DNA from: Pezicula radicicola
Lineage: Eukaryota; Ascomycota; Leotiomycetes; Helotiales; Dermateaceae
Direction: 5' to 3'
DNA: 64,000 bases
Assembly: GCA_003008705.1 (NCBI GenBank)
Contig: PDUO01000005.1
Location: 1,181,997-1,245,996, forward strand
Under the pieces are notes generated by a model. It was not told where the DNA came from and searched no databases. It saw only the letters and a list, made by a program, of their open reading frames with translations. The position numbers were made by a program, and so were the translations under genes. Shown here in pieces: positions 1 to 11,327 of this stretch; within the stretch, counting starts at the first letter, position 1, and each line of letters begins with the position of its first letter.

Positions 1-535
1 TGATAAACAGATGAGGATAGAGGGAAAGATAGATAGTCTGGAGGAACCATTCTTAGGATATACGGTAGAGAGATTGTGGGCTGTGTTGTTGCAGTGTAGT
101 AATAGGGAGATTGCTTGGAAGTGTCCAGGGATGTGGAGTGGATGGAGAAATGGTGGAGGGGGTGCGGATTGTGGGTGTATTGATGCTTGGGGAACTTAAA
201 GTCCTGTCAAGATGGCAGGTTTGTTTTCTGGAGCTTGGAGTTTTGGGCTTGGGACTTCCCCTCTTATAGGAGGGATGGGGCATTCAGTTGCATGCAATGC
301 GCATTGTAGTATATTTTGATAGCGTAGTGTAGATATCTTGCAGCATTGTATAGAGCATTAGAGACAATATTTAGAATTGTAAACTGGCGTCTTTTGGGAA
401 GCAAAGTAATAGAGTTCATAAAGCGCTTAATTTTGCTGAGTAGTGCCGAACTACTTGAGTCAAGTGAGCTATTAAGCCAAAGAGATAGTACGTAAAGACA
501 TAAATCATAAATCATAACCGGCTTCATAATCTAAG

Positions 536-696
536 GTACTGTACGAATTGGGTTATAAGATATCATTTTAGATAGATCTCTATTCAGATGTAAGAGATGG
601 ATTTGGGTATCTCAGTTGATTTAGGTAACTCACTTGATCTAGATAGCTCACTTGCCCTAATTAAAATGATCTTTTATAACCCAATTTGTACGGTAC
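536..696. mobile_element. MITE-like element with 35-bp inverted ends
   Basis: A 35-bp sequence at 536-570 reappears as its reverse complement at 662-696 with about 31 of 35 positions identical; the shared core reads AATTGGGTTATAA. The 91 bp between the arms contain three head-to-tail copies of the 18-bp repeat described separately. There is no coding capacity. The size, inverted ends and AT-rich interior fit a non-autonomous DNA transposon (MITE). The ends begin and finish with GTAC, and I cannot identify a clear target-site duplication, so the exact borders are uncertain. Confidence 0.6.
608..661 (+). repeat. 18-bp repeat cluster, three tandem units
   Basis: Three exact 18-nt registers lie at 608-625, 626-643 and 644-661. 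The middle one reads TAACTCACTTGATCTAGA, and the flanking units differ from it at a few positions. This is the clearest example of a degenerate repeat family found at eight other non-coding places in the window. Confidence 0.75.
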
Positions 697-1360
697 GTAC
701 ATAACTAGGTATGAACTTGTCGGCTAGGCTCAGCTTTAGACGACCCCCCTATTTTATCTAGGCGGATACAAGCAGAATTCCTTCAGGAGATGATTATTAT
801 GCGAACTCTCTTTAAAGCATTACCACCACAATGTCTACCTCTGTCAAAATTCTTCTGAGCTCCAAATATTCACTTCAACGGCATCATGCAGTAAAAGTCT
901 ACTAATTATCAAAGGCTCGGTATCATCTAAGTTGAAATCTAGATATTAAAGGAGGATTAATGGGAATGGGATGCTAGAGGCGCGTTGTCAACTCACGACA
1001 AACAAAACCATATATTTAGCAATCTTGATAGTTAGGATAGCAGCATCAAATATTCTTGGATTTAGCTACCAAATCGTACGCCAGACATTAATGCGTCTAG
1101 AAACAATAAAATGCTACCATCGTACATGCCTTCTAACTCCCCCAGATATTGAATTAAACTCCAAACAAATGCTTACGTTTTGTTTATACAGTCAAGCCTT
1201 TCAACGCCCATCCCTAACCCGCTTCATTGATGATATGATTATCCATCATCCCCAATGGCCAGAATCCTTACGCCCAAAATTGCAAATGCCGCCCTACAAC
1301 TCTCTGATCCTGAATCGAATAATGATGTGTTTGTTATGGTGGATGCCCAACAATATCAAT

Positions 1361-4300
1361 TCAAACACAAGTCCACTCCGCAAAAACACACCACCTAGCG
1401 CTCCTATCTGCTAGCACCAGACCCCTCCATACACCCCTCTCACCGCATTTGATGATCGTTTCCCAGGTGCCACCATCACCCGCCTCGACTGGCTGGCTCG
1501 TGCTCTGTGATCTCTCCTCTTTCCTCATCAACCTTAAAATCTTCCCGCCAGGAGACTGGATCGCCAATTTCGCAGGCTTCTTTGATGCAAAAGCATTTGT
1601 TGTGCTTGGATTGGAGCCGGAAGCAGAGGAGTTGGACATCGACATCGCCGAACTGGGGCGAACGAATGGGATTGGAGATGTTCCCCCTGGATTTGGGGAT
1701 GAAGTTGTGAGAGAGGATGGATGTTGCCTGACCGCAAAGACGAATGTATTGTTCACAGCTAGTCGTGCGCACTGAGGTTGTGCCACATAAAGATCGTGTC
1801 GTTGAGCATGAGGTGTTGGATGTCGTGTGAAGAATTCGTATGGCGGGTTATCGCCAGTGTGAATTATCGGAAGTGCGACAGCAAGGGGATGAGGTATATC
1901 CTTGATTGAGTGCATCAAACCTCGTTTCCCCGCATAGATCTTCAGAATTCCTTGACCTTCATCTCCGGGAAGCAGAGCCTTGACTGTATACCTTTTTTGG
2001 CCTCCAACCCATTCGGCCTGGGCAAGCGCACGTTTCCTAACAACTTCTCCGCTCTCGAAGAAGTCACCATCCTGGTCACGCTCAAAGGCCCTAGCTTCTA
2101 CCTCTGCGGCACACTCGACGTCTGGTGGCACCATGAATTTGATGTGAACAAGTTCAAGATCCTCAACACGAACCAGACTTGTGTCGTAATCGGTCATATG
2201 CATCTCATTCTTAAAATATGGCGGGCAGGCACAAGGTAATGCAAGTAGAACCTCGTGGGCTAATGGCGGGCATATGTGCTGCTGATGATGCTGTTCAGGG
2301 ACGTGAGTCCAACATATTTCCGTTGGCCTTGTCAAGAACCACCATGATTCGGCCGTCTGCCCATTGGCACTAGAATAGAGGTGCCGCCGAGGATTGGAAG
2401 GACTAGCAAGCGAGCAATCCATGATCCTCCACTCACCATCGACAACAACAGCATTCCACCAGTGGTTAGCCCGCGGCATGATCCCCAACTCCGGCACTTC
2501 TCCGGGTGTCTTCAGGTAGCCTCTAATGATCTCTGCGTGTATTCCAACAGCGGCGCACATCTCTAATACCAGAACGGCTACTTCCTCGGCACTTCCTCGC
2601 TTCGCTTGAATGACTCTTCTGGAGTCTATGGCGCTTTCAAACTCCTCTTCCCAAGTAATCTTCTCGCTAACCCAAGTAAAAATTGCTCGTAGTCGTTGAA
2701 CATCACTACGGTATGGCCTGCAGACAAAGCCAGTTGCTAAGCTGACAGGATTGGTCATTGGAGGTAGGCTGTTGATGAATCGTGCGTTCTTATCGACTAG
2801 ACTGAGATTTACGGCCTGAAAGTTAGTTGGCTCCACTATAGGATGACCATCAGCTCCTTCGTCGCCATCAGTGGTCTCAAAAAGCTCATCAACAGGGCTA
2901 ATTGCTGGATAATCCATCATCTGGCACCGTTCTTTCCTCTCAACGCGTTCGATGTGACTCAACGAATTCGACCTGTTTACATCCCGGCGCACTTGAACCC
3001 AGTCAATTCCTGCACCTCCAAGACCCATCTCGGTAGCTGTGGCTGGCCTGCTAGTATTTCCAAAACCGCCTGCAATTGCGGTTACACCGTTAGGCACCTT
3101 TCCCGGGACCCCAGGCCGCGAAGCATCTCCTACTGCGATACTGCTTCTGGCAGTCGCCGCACCGGTTTTAGCAGACTCAATTATCTTTTTGAAAAAGCCA
3201 CTCTTCTTGGGCTTGGGGGCCATAAGACCACCCAAGACACCAGTTGGGTCGGCAGGAGCGGCGTCATGCCAACCAACCTGGGATTGCGCTCTTGGAGGGC
3301 CCGAGGCATGGCTGCTGTGGTATGAGATTCCTGTGAGCGGCGTCTGAGGTCTACTGGTATTGAAATCTGCTTGGCTACCATTGATACTCATAAAATGTTC
3401 TTTTCGTGACCCAGTCGCACTTTGCGCTCTCTGTCGTAAAGCTTCTTTTCGCCTCGCCAAGCTTCCAGCACTAGTTGACGAGACGGCACCTGCTGACGAA
3501 CCACTCATGATACTTCTGTCCGTCATCTGGGTACTGGAGCTGCCGTTTGTTGTAGTACTTCGAGCACCAGAGGAAGAACTCGTGGAATTGGTTTTAGTTG
3601 TGAAAGTTCTTCCCAGCATTGAACGGCCAACGTCATAAGCTGATTTCCGGTGCCGTAATTTGGGTCCTGATTGCCCGGTCCCAGCCATAGATGACTTCGG
3701 GCGTTCTATGTGGTAAGAATTCATTTTTGGCGGAACGTTTGGCCGGTGATCGTCATCATCGTCGTCTGGAGGCCTTGGACTGCTTGTGTGCATCTTGCTT
3801 AACCGACTCTCCATTCTCTGGACATAATTACTCAGTTGTGGAGGTGGTTGGTCCCGGTGAAATCGGGGCTGTGTCTGTTCACCATAAGTATCCGCTCCGT
3901 CATATTCATCGTAATCATCAGTTCGTCCCGCAATTCCTATTGCTGTATTCGGCCTTAACGGTGGTTTGTTTCGTTTCGCATTTATATAGGTTTGATCGAA
4001 AGCTTCAGGGGACCATGGGTCGAGTGGGGTGGCTGGAGAACCCGTTGTATCCCTCGAAATTCCCATGTCCTGTAAAGAAGACATAACATCATCCATGGCA
4101 GCACGTAATGGGGAAGGCGTGAGTCCAGTGCCACCACCAGGTGACGGAGGACAAGGGGAGACTGCACGAGGAGTATGAAGACTATTTGGTTTGTCACGGG
4201 AGTTTCTACTAGTATGAGGTGTATATGCAGTCCGGTGAGGAGGGGGAGCTGGCGGTGGGGGCGAAGAACCTATGTCGGGCTGGTGGTAAGGATTCGGCGA

Positions 4301-4922
4301 TGGTTCACGAGAATGTGGACGATATCCGAATGAAGGAGCTGGAGATGGTACCCTAGATCCATAACCATTTATTTGCGGCGACGGAACCCTTTGTATATTG
4401 TCATGAACTCCCCTAGGCGCTGGAGAAGGGCCTCGCGCTCTGGACATGTTCTCTTGCTTCGATAATTCTGCTCTCTTCTGTGCTCCTAAGTCTGGCGCTG
4501 CGTATGATTGGAAGGGTTTTCGTGAGGGCTTTGCCTTCGGTTTCTGCGGCGGCTGTGGGTTGAAGGGACTGGGGCTTGGGGAGCGATCGGGCATAGGACT
4601 AGATGCTCTGCTGGCAGGTCGAAAGCTGTCATCAAGGACTTGTACAAAGTTGGAGGGAAAGAGGCCCATCATGCGCTTGTCCCTCCGCAGTCGCCCCATC
4701 CACCATGATCCATCGCCGGCATTGAGACATTCTATTAGATCTCCTTCAATGAACCCCAGGTCGCGTTTACTCTCTCCACCCCAACTGTAGCTGTTTTGTT
4801 GTTAGAAGATTACCCAAGCTTGAACTATGAAGCGCGCATTCGGAGGGAAAATTGAAGTAGGTTACATACACAGCGCGACACCAGCAAGGAAAACGTGTGG
4901 GAAGTCCCTGTGGTTCAACCAT
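1361..4922 (-). CDS. CYK3: Cytokinesis protein Cyk3-like (SH3 plus transglutaminase-like)
   Basis: Two exons, complement(join(1361..4790,4870..4922)), 1160 aa; intron donor GTATGT. Cyk3/Hof1-type proteins act at the contractile ring and promote septum formation. The first 75 or so residues form an SH3 domain: exon 1 ends in FPCWCRAV and exon 2 continues YSWGGES, then GDGSWWMGR and GLFPSNFVQVL. A long Pro/Ser-rich disordered stretch follows. The transglutaminase-like domain lies in the C-terminal half, with the NHWWNAVVVDGEWRIMDCSLA-type His/Asp segment visible. The usual nucleophilic Cys position reads RGSAEEVAVL with no cysteine, as expected for the inactive domain of this family. The first exon encodes only 17 complete codons, and without it the SH3 domain would be truncated. 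It is divergent from the kinase gene at 5959. Confidence 0.9.
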
Positions 4923-5958
4923 CCTTCTTCGATTTTGGCGAGAACATCCAGGAGACTGGCGGTGAGGATCGCGAAGGAGATTGATGTAGTTGGGGAGTAA
5001 ATATTGATCGCGGTGCTAGATTATCTCCAAGACATAGGTAGAAGGTATTTTCTGAAGGTCAGAGAACTTATTTGCGCGTGGTAATGTTGACGAGATTGGT
5101 GCGTTGGTGCTCTTCTGCAGTATGCGCCCAGTTGTTTACTTGCTGGCTCTGGCCCACCTGGAGTCAATGCGCCAATCGATTGCCTTAAAATACCTACCTA
5201 CGTAGTTTCCCCGAGCGCCGGTCGAGTTCGAAGCAGCGGTCAGAGTTGCTACGAGGTGAAGGATGAATAGGATAAGGCGATCTCAATCTTGAATGCTGGT
5301 GTTTGAAGTATACTGTACTTCTCTCCTCTTGTCTCGCGGGCGGCTTATTATAGACTTGCTCTTAGTTTTGTTGATTTGTGTTTGTGACGTTCGTTGTCTA
5401 GAGAGGGCGGTTGTTGCTTTGGCAACGCGAGCGTATCTTTATCGTAGTGATACCTGTGCTCGCCGTGATACTGGGGGATAAGCCTGAGGGGGGGCGACCT
5501 TCAGTGAAGATGGAGGTCTCCCGGCGCGAGACCTGCAGCACCTTGCCTGTGAGAGTTATCTTTTCTGCACACCACCTGCTTACTTTGGCCCGGCATTCCT
5601 ATTTTCAACTCTATTCTTCATTTTCACAAGCAAAAATCAAGAGTATCACCAGGACTCACGGCGCAAAGGCTTGAGAAAGTCGCATTGCGCAAGCACACCT
5701 TTTTAAGCTGAGGCCAATCCCAGATCCGGGCTTCGATTCGTTAGTTTGTTGACATGATAACAACCTTATTAAACATTACCTCAGCCGCCAATCCTCGAAA
5801 CCGCACACCATTTTATTAAGGAAAATCAATTATCTCCAACTTTCAATTGTCTGGACGAGAAACTCTCCCATCTCCCTGCGCCTGCCTTCTCGATTACAGC
5901 CTGCTGGTTGCATACCCACTTCGAACGAACCGCCGCCTGCTCGAAGCAACCAAGCATC
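4923..5958. promoter_or_regulatory. Divergent intergenic region, CYK3 / kinase
   Basis: About 1 kb between two divergently transcribed genes; it must hold both promoters and 5' leaders. The 100 nt before the kinase ATG are pyrimidine-rich, as is common in fungal leaders. I see no convincing gene and no recognised operator. Confidence 0.5.
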
Positions 5959-7947
5959 ATGTCCGAGCAAGCACTGGCAAATAACTATCAGGTGCTAGAG
6001 GAGCTAGGATCCGGGAGCTTTGGCGTGGTATACAAAGCAATTGACCGATCTGATGGAAGCATTGTTGCTATTAAACACGCAAGTCAACCTCAATCACTTC
6101 CTCGCAGACAGCTACTAACTCAGCGACTTACAGATCGACCTTGAGTCCTCCGAGGATGATATCCAAGAGATACAACAAGAGATATCTGTGCTTAGCACAT
6201 GCGCCAGTCCCTTCGTAACACAATACAAAGCAAGTTTCCTTCGAGGGCACAAGTTATGGATTGTCATGGAGTACTTGGGAGGCGGATCATGCTTGGATTT
6301 GGTACGAGCTGATTGCGCAACTATTAATTGCGGTCCACTGACATTTCCTAGTTAAAACCAGCTACATTCAGCGAAGCTCATATCGCAATCATATGCCGCG
6401 AACTCTTACTCGGACTAGAGTATCTACACCAGGAAGGGAAAATACACCGGGACATCAAGGCCGCTAATATTCTACTATCGACTTCGGGAAAGGTCAAGCT
6501 TGCAGACTTTGGAGTCGCCGCTCAACTCACAAATATCAAGTCGCAGCGAAATACCTTTGTCGGTACCCCATTCTGGATGGCACCTGAGGTCATACAACAG
6601 GCCGGATATGACTTCAAAGCAGATATCTGGTCGCTTGGAATAACAGCAATGGAACTCGCCAACGGAGAGCCACCGAATGCATCAACACATCCTATGAAGG
6701 TTCTCTTTCTGATCCCAAAAGCTCCAGCGCCACGACTAGAGGGAAACCATTATAGCAAGGACTTCAAGGACTTTGTTGCGCAGTGCCTAGTCAAAGATTG
6801 CGACAGGCGGCCGTCTGCCAAGGAACTCTTGAAGCACAAATTCGTTCGATCTGCTGGCAAGGTCGAAGCGCTTCAGGAGTTGATAGAAAGAAAGCAAGAA
6901 TGGGACGGAGGCAGGACTCGGCCTTCACACCCAAGATTTTACGAAGAAACCCTGTAAGTTTCTAACTACGTTTTGGAGTATTCTACTAACTTCTGAAGAA
7001 ATACCATGTCTCCAAAGGCAGATCCCGATGAGTGGGTCTTCGATACCGTTAAGCAGTCTACTATAGCACCAGTTCGCAAGAACACCACAAAGAGAAGGAA
7101 ACTCTCGGTGATTTATTCGAACGGACAAGGTGACACAGGCGCAGAAGAAGCTTTCAAAAAGCTGGATATTAAGGACGGACCATTACAGTCCTCTTCACCA
7201 GCACCAATCACTGTTAAGAAGAACACAGTCCGGAAGCAACCATCCGTCGCCTCGCTAGCATCACCTAGCCGACCAAGACAACCAAGTACGCAGAAGCGTC
7301 CACTGCAACCAGATATGAGCTTCGGTAACACTGGCTCAACGGTTCGTTTGTTCCGCAGAGTATCAGATAATTCCACAGCAGCACATACAGGGTCGGATGT
7401 GTCGGCTCCTTCGACGACACGCGATGAGAATCGACCCCCAATGACTGAACCAAGTACCAAAGAAGCCTTGCTTGGGAGGCGCACATACGCGAAAGTTATC
7501 GATCCAGTTTTCCAAGAGATGCACGCTCAAACAAGCAACCAAGTTAAAAGAGACGCCCTATCCCGTGTAGCAGATGCATGGGAGGCTCTTGATGCTGTGG
7601 ACCCGGAAGGAGAATATCAACTTTTCAAATTGATGCTTGAGAAAGCACAAAATGACCCGAAACTATCCTCGCTTTTGTATAGCAAACAAGCTTCCTTCCG
7701 AGACATGACGCCGTCGGGGACTCCACAAAAGTCCCAGGCTGCAAAACTGGTACTTGCACAAAATAACCCGCATCTCAAGAGTCATCGTAGACGGCAGACA
7801 AGCATTATGACCGATGGAGGCTATCAGGAGAAATTATCAAACTTACCTGGACAAGCTGTGCCAGGCATGGAACACACCAAACAACTTGCCGATGTGCTCT
7901 ATGGAAGATGGGCTGACGGGCTCAGAAACAGATGGCCTGCAGTATGA
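5959..7947 (+). CDS. Germinal-centre (Ste20-type) Ser/Thr protein kinase
   Basis: Four exons, join(5959..6078,6134..6301,6352..6953,6999..7947), 612 aa. The kinase domain spans about residues 10-262: glycine loop [11 protein letters not shown] lysine K39 in VAIKH, catalytic HRDIKAAN (D130), DFGVA (D148), GTPFWMAPE activation segment. The activation segment and HRD context are those of the GCK branch of Ste20 kinases (fungal Sps1/Kic1/Sid1/MST-1 relatives), which act in septation, polarity and cell-wall signalling. The C-terminal half is Ser/Thr/Lys-rich and mostly disordered, with a more helical segment near [20 protein letters not shown]. Intron 1 (6079-6133) has a GC donor (GCAAGT) and an AG acceptor. 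The start at 5959 has A at -3; an in-frame ATG at 5908 is less likely. Which GCK orthologue it is cannot be settled here. Confidence 0.93.
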
Positions 7948-9565
7948 GCGAGCGCCATGAATTGATAATGGTAATTCTGCGTAGATATTTCGACTTCAGG
8001 CCCTAAGGGTGTATGCGCTTCGCGGAATATAAGAGGGGTGGCCTGAAACGTATATCAGGCCTGGGATCACTGTACCGATCTGATATTTATGATTGACGAT
8101 TATGACGCGTTTCCTCTTTTTGTACCTCATTGGTTCTTGCTTTTGCTTTGTTTTTTGGCTAAGACAAAAGTTGGAGACTTGTTGCATAGTTAATGTAGTT
8201 GAACTAGTTTGTAGGGTAAGGAAGAAAACCGTGTTAATACAATGTGGCATTGCCAATTTCGGCAATGAGATGTTCTCGAGCCGGCCGATTAAGCGGAATG
8301 AACTGTCTTTAACAATATCCTTGTAAATTACATCTTCCCTCTACTGTGGAGCATTCGCTTATTACTGACTATTTAGAGAGTCCCAAAATTGTCCTAATAT
8401 TAGGGTCAGGTTACTTCGTACACGACTTACTAATTTCCTTTTACTGAGGTTTCTGGGCATTTAATCGCCTACTGGGCCATAATAATCGTTCCTACCTTAC
8501 CCCATTTTCAAATAAGCGAGCGAGGCAAACAGGGGCAACTTGATTATTAATATCTAAACGAGCAAAAGATGAAAACGGACCGCAGGGCCTTCCACTTAGC
8601 TCCTAGTATTACTTCAGCCCTACTGATCATTGTACTAGAGATGTATGTGGGTGGTTCATCAGTTACGGACTTAATTTGAGTCGCTCAAAATAAGTAACCG
8701 CCGTCTGCGTATAAAAGTATAGCACTCTAAGTCCGCCTGTTTTAAATTAAAAACTGCAGTTTCTAGGCAAGTAAATTTGATGCTGAGCTAATTGACCTAC
8801 ATAAATCACAGTAAGAGATATTTATAAGACTATAGTAGAAATTTCAAAGTAGAGACAATTTACTTACGCAATTATTTTTGTATAAAAGCTTAGTGGTGAA
8901 ATATAAGTGATTAATTCCATGCACCTGGGGGACATTTATTCTATAGAAATCGCAACTTTCTGTAGAATGTAGACACCACTATGTGACTATACCTGTAACT
9001 GACTAGGTAGATTGAATTTAGTATGTGAATTAACTCGAGTTAGGTGGCTAGCTTGATTTAAGGAACTTGTTTAAATTAAGTCACTCACATAATATACCTA
9101 GGTAGCAGAACTTACTTTTCGGGTAACTATTTATTTCAAGTAAGTCACATATTTAACGAGCTTGCTTTCTGGATAACTCACTTGACTTAAATATCTGATT
9201 TGAAGCTTGTGAAAGCACGTTAGAAAGTTTAGCGACGAACTATTACCTCGCTTAAATAATACTTCATTTGACCGAGAAAAAGGGCTTCACAAAATGAAAG
9301 GACATTGTCTAGCTCGCAAACTCAAAGTAACTTCATTAAACAATATGAGAAATCTACAAGTACTTAACATGTTTTCCATCTACGACTCAACGAAGGTACG
9401 TATGGCACATGACTGTCGGGTTATGCCGGGTTTCCTCGATGCTGTGTCAATATGTAGGCAGCACCACAGGTCAATCAAACCAACATTTCACACACCACTT
9501 ATTCAAGCATTCTCATTCATTCTCAACGCCAGTTATTTCCTTACAAACATTCCTTCTATAAGAAT
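7948..9565. other. AT-rich intergenic region
   Basis: About 1.6 kb with frequent stops in all frames. The short open frames show no recognisable domain. The right half contains diverged copies of the 18-bp repeat. Confidence 0.6.
9006..9205 (+). repeat. Diverged 18-bp repeat cluster
   Basis: The best unit is GATAACTCACTTGACTTAAA near 9172-9191. Poorer copies lie upstream around GTATGTGAATTAACTCGAG and AAGTCACTCAC. It belongs to the same family as 608-661 but is more decayed. Confidence 0.5.
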
Positions 9566-11176
9566 ATGACCACCCAAAAAGTAATCGGGATAATGGGGGC
9601 AGGGATAGCAGGACCAACATTCGCACTTCAAGTCCTCACAAACCCCATCCTCAAAAGCCTCTACAAACCCATAATCTACGATCAACGTCCCAACATCTAG
9701 ACTCCCGAGTCTTCAAAGTCAGTACACAGTGCCGGTGCAGCTGTAGCTCTCTCTCCAAATGGTTCATATTCTTTGTACCAGTTAGGACTTAAGGATGTGA
9801 TCTGTGAAGCAAGTAGTGAGATGGGTGTATTGAATTTTTGGAGAGCTTTAGATGTTCCGATTCTTGAGAATGGGATTCATGTTAGGGATGCTGTGGGTGG
9901 GAGTCATCGGTTTTTTGGTAAACAGACAAATATTTCTTGGAGTCGGGAGTTGGGAACTAATGCGAGGAGTATTGAACGGAGACGGTTACAGTCTTTACTA
10001 CTTGATCATGTAAAGCAACTCGGAGGCTAAATTGTATGGAATGAGAAATTGGAGGGTATAGAAAGTGTTGAAAGCGGCGATACGAAGTTGGAATTTAGTG
10101 ACAAAACCGATGTTGATGTTGCTCTTCTCGTAGGTTCAGATGGTGGGTGGTCTCAAGTTCGAAGACATATTTTGAGAGTACGAGATGAAGCTACAGCGGA
10201 GAAGAAATGGCTGTCTGCCTTTATGGGAGCCACTGGATTCTATGGCATTTCTTCGGTTGGCGGAATTCTCGAAGGGGAGGACAAATATGCTGTTCATGGT
10301 ATCTGGCTTGATTAAGGCAACCTGTCATCTGCACTACTACCCAACAGGAAAATACGATGGGATCTCCAAATTCCAGGAAGAATTCCACCAGAAACGCGTG
10401 CGGCTCCAGGATCAAATCAGCAGATCACCGAGATGAGCGATGACTGGGAGTCTAAAATAGCTCCTGGTGCGTATGATCAAAGTTCGAGTATAGAGATACT
10501 AAGAAGACACGCTGGTGTCTGGCATCCAGTGACCGGAACATTTGGACGATTCCGAGCGAATTCAGATCGAATCATACGCAGTCCTCTTCGACAGCATGCT
10601 TGGGATGTAGACGAGATCTAGGGACGGAATGTTGTAGTTATCGGTGATGTGGCGAGGCTTTTTCTTCCAAGCAGTGGTCAAGGTGAGCTCTATCTTTCTT
10701 TAGAGTGCCTACAGGACCTATGATTCGTATGCACTTTAGTTAAGTAATGGCCATTGACATATATACAGGGTCTTCCTTTGCAATCGAAGACGCCACAATC
10801 CTCGCAAATGCCCTCCTTAATAACCCACCCTCTCCTCTTACCGGTTTTAAAACCGCACTCTCAGAATACGCCAGAGCTCGTGTCCCAAGATCTAAACAGA
10901 TGGCGGGTGCAGCATATTTGATAGGGACAGTCGGCCTCGGAGAGACATGGTATTGGCGATGGGTTCGTGACTTTTTCTCCAGGTGGATGCCAGCCGGAGA
11001 GGATTTAAAAAAGTGAGTCTCTGTTTCTCATTTGTTACCTTGGGTAGAATAAGACTAATGCTAAAGTATATAGGAGTGGGAAAGAAGCTTCAGATTGGCC
11101 CTTCAATATGCGACCGGATATCAAGATGAAGGATGAGAGTCTGGGTAAAGCAGTGCCAAGAAATGTAACATCATAG
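9566..11176 (+). pseudogene. FAD-dependent monooxygenase, inactivated by nonsense codons
   Basis: One reading frame runs from ATG 9566 through an FAD-binding aromatic-hydroxylase/salicylate-monooxygenase-like protein. The Rossmann start is MGAGIAGP (usually GxGxxG). The GD motif appears as VVVIGDVARLFLPSSGQG, then SSFAIEDATILANAL. Two introns fit: 10683-10768 and 11013-11073. The frame is interrupted by four stops: TAG 9698, TAA 10028, TAA 10313 and TAG 10619. There is no frameshift, and similarity resumes directly after each stop. Each stop is one C-to-T step from a Gln codon (CAA or CAG), a CpA-to-TpA pattern typical of repeat-induced point mutation. The enzyme would hydroxylate an aromatic substrate using NAD(P)H and FAD; the substrate is unknown. 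It is probably dead, since four read-through events in one mRNA are unlikely. Confidence 0.85.
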
Positions 11177-11246
11177 TAACAATACTCCGAAAATAGCCCC
11201 CAACTTCCAACAACTCGAAAATTCAAAAAAAAAAATAAGTACGTTG

Positions 11247-11327
11247 CGACATTGACAGGACTCGAACCTGTGCTCCCTAGGGAAACAGCTTTCTAGGCTG
11301 TCGCGTTAACCACTCCGCCACAATGCC
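11247..11327 (-). tRNA. tRNA-Ser (anticodon AGA)
   Basis: Read on the minus strand, the 5' acceptor arm GGCATTG pairs with CAATGTC before a G discriminator, the serine identity base. The anticodon arm is ACAGC-CTAGAAA-GCTGT, giving anticodon AGA (codon TCT). A long variable arm (around CCCTAGGG) marks a class II tRNA, and the T arm carries GGTTCGAGTCC. It is 81 nt with no intron and lies just downstream of the monooxygenase pseudogene. Confidence 0.93.

Noticed and set aside
971..1414. 147-codon plus-strand frame at the 3' end of CYK3
   Set aside because: It overlaps the CYK3 coding end antisense and shows no similarity.
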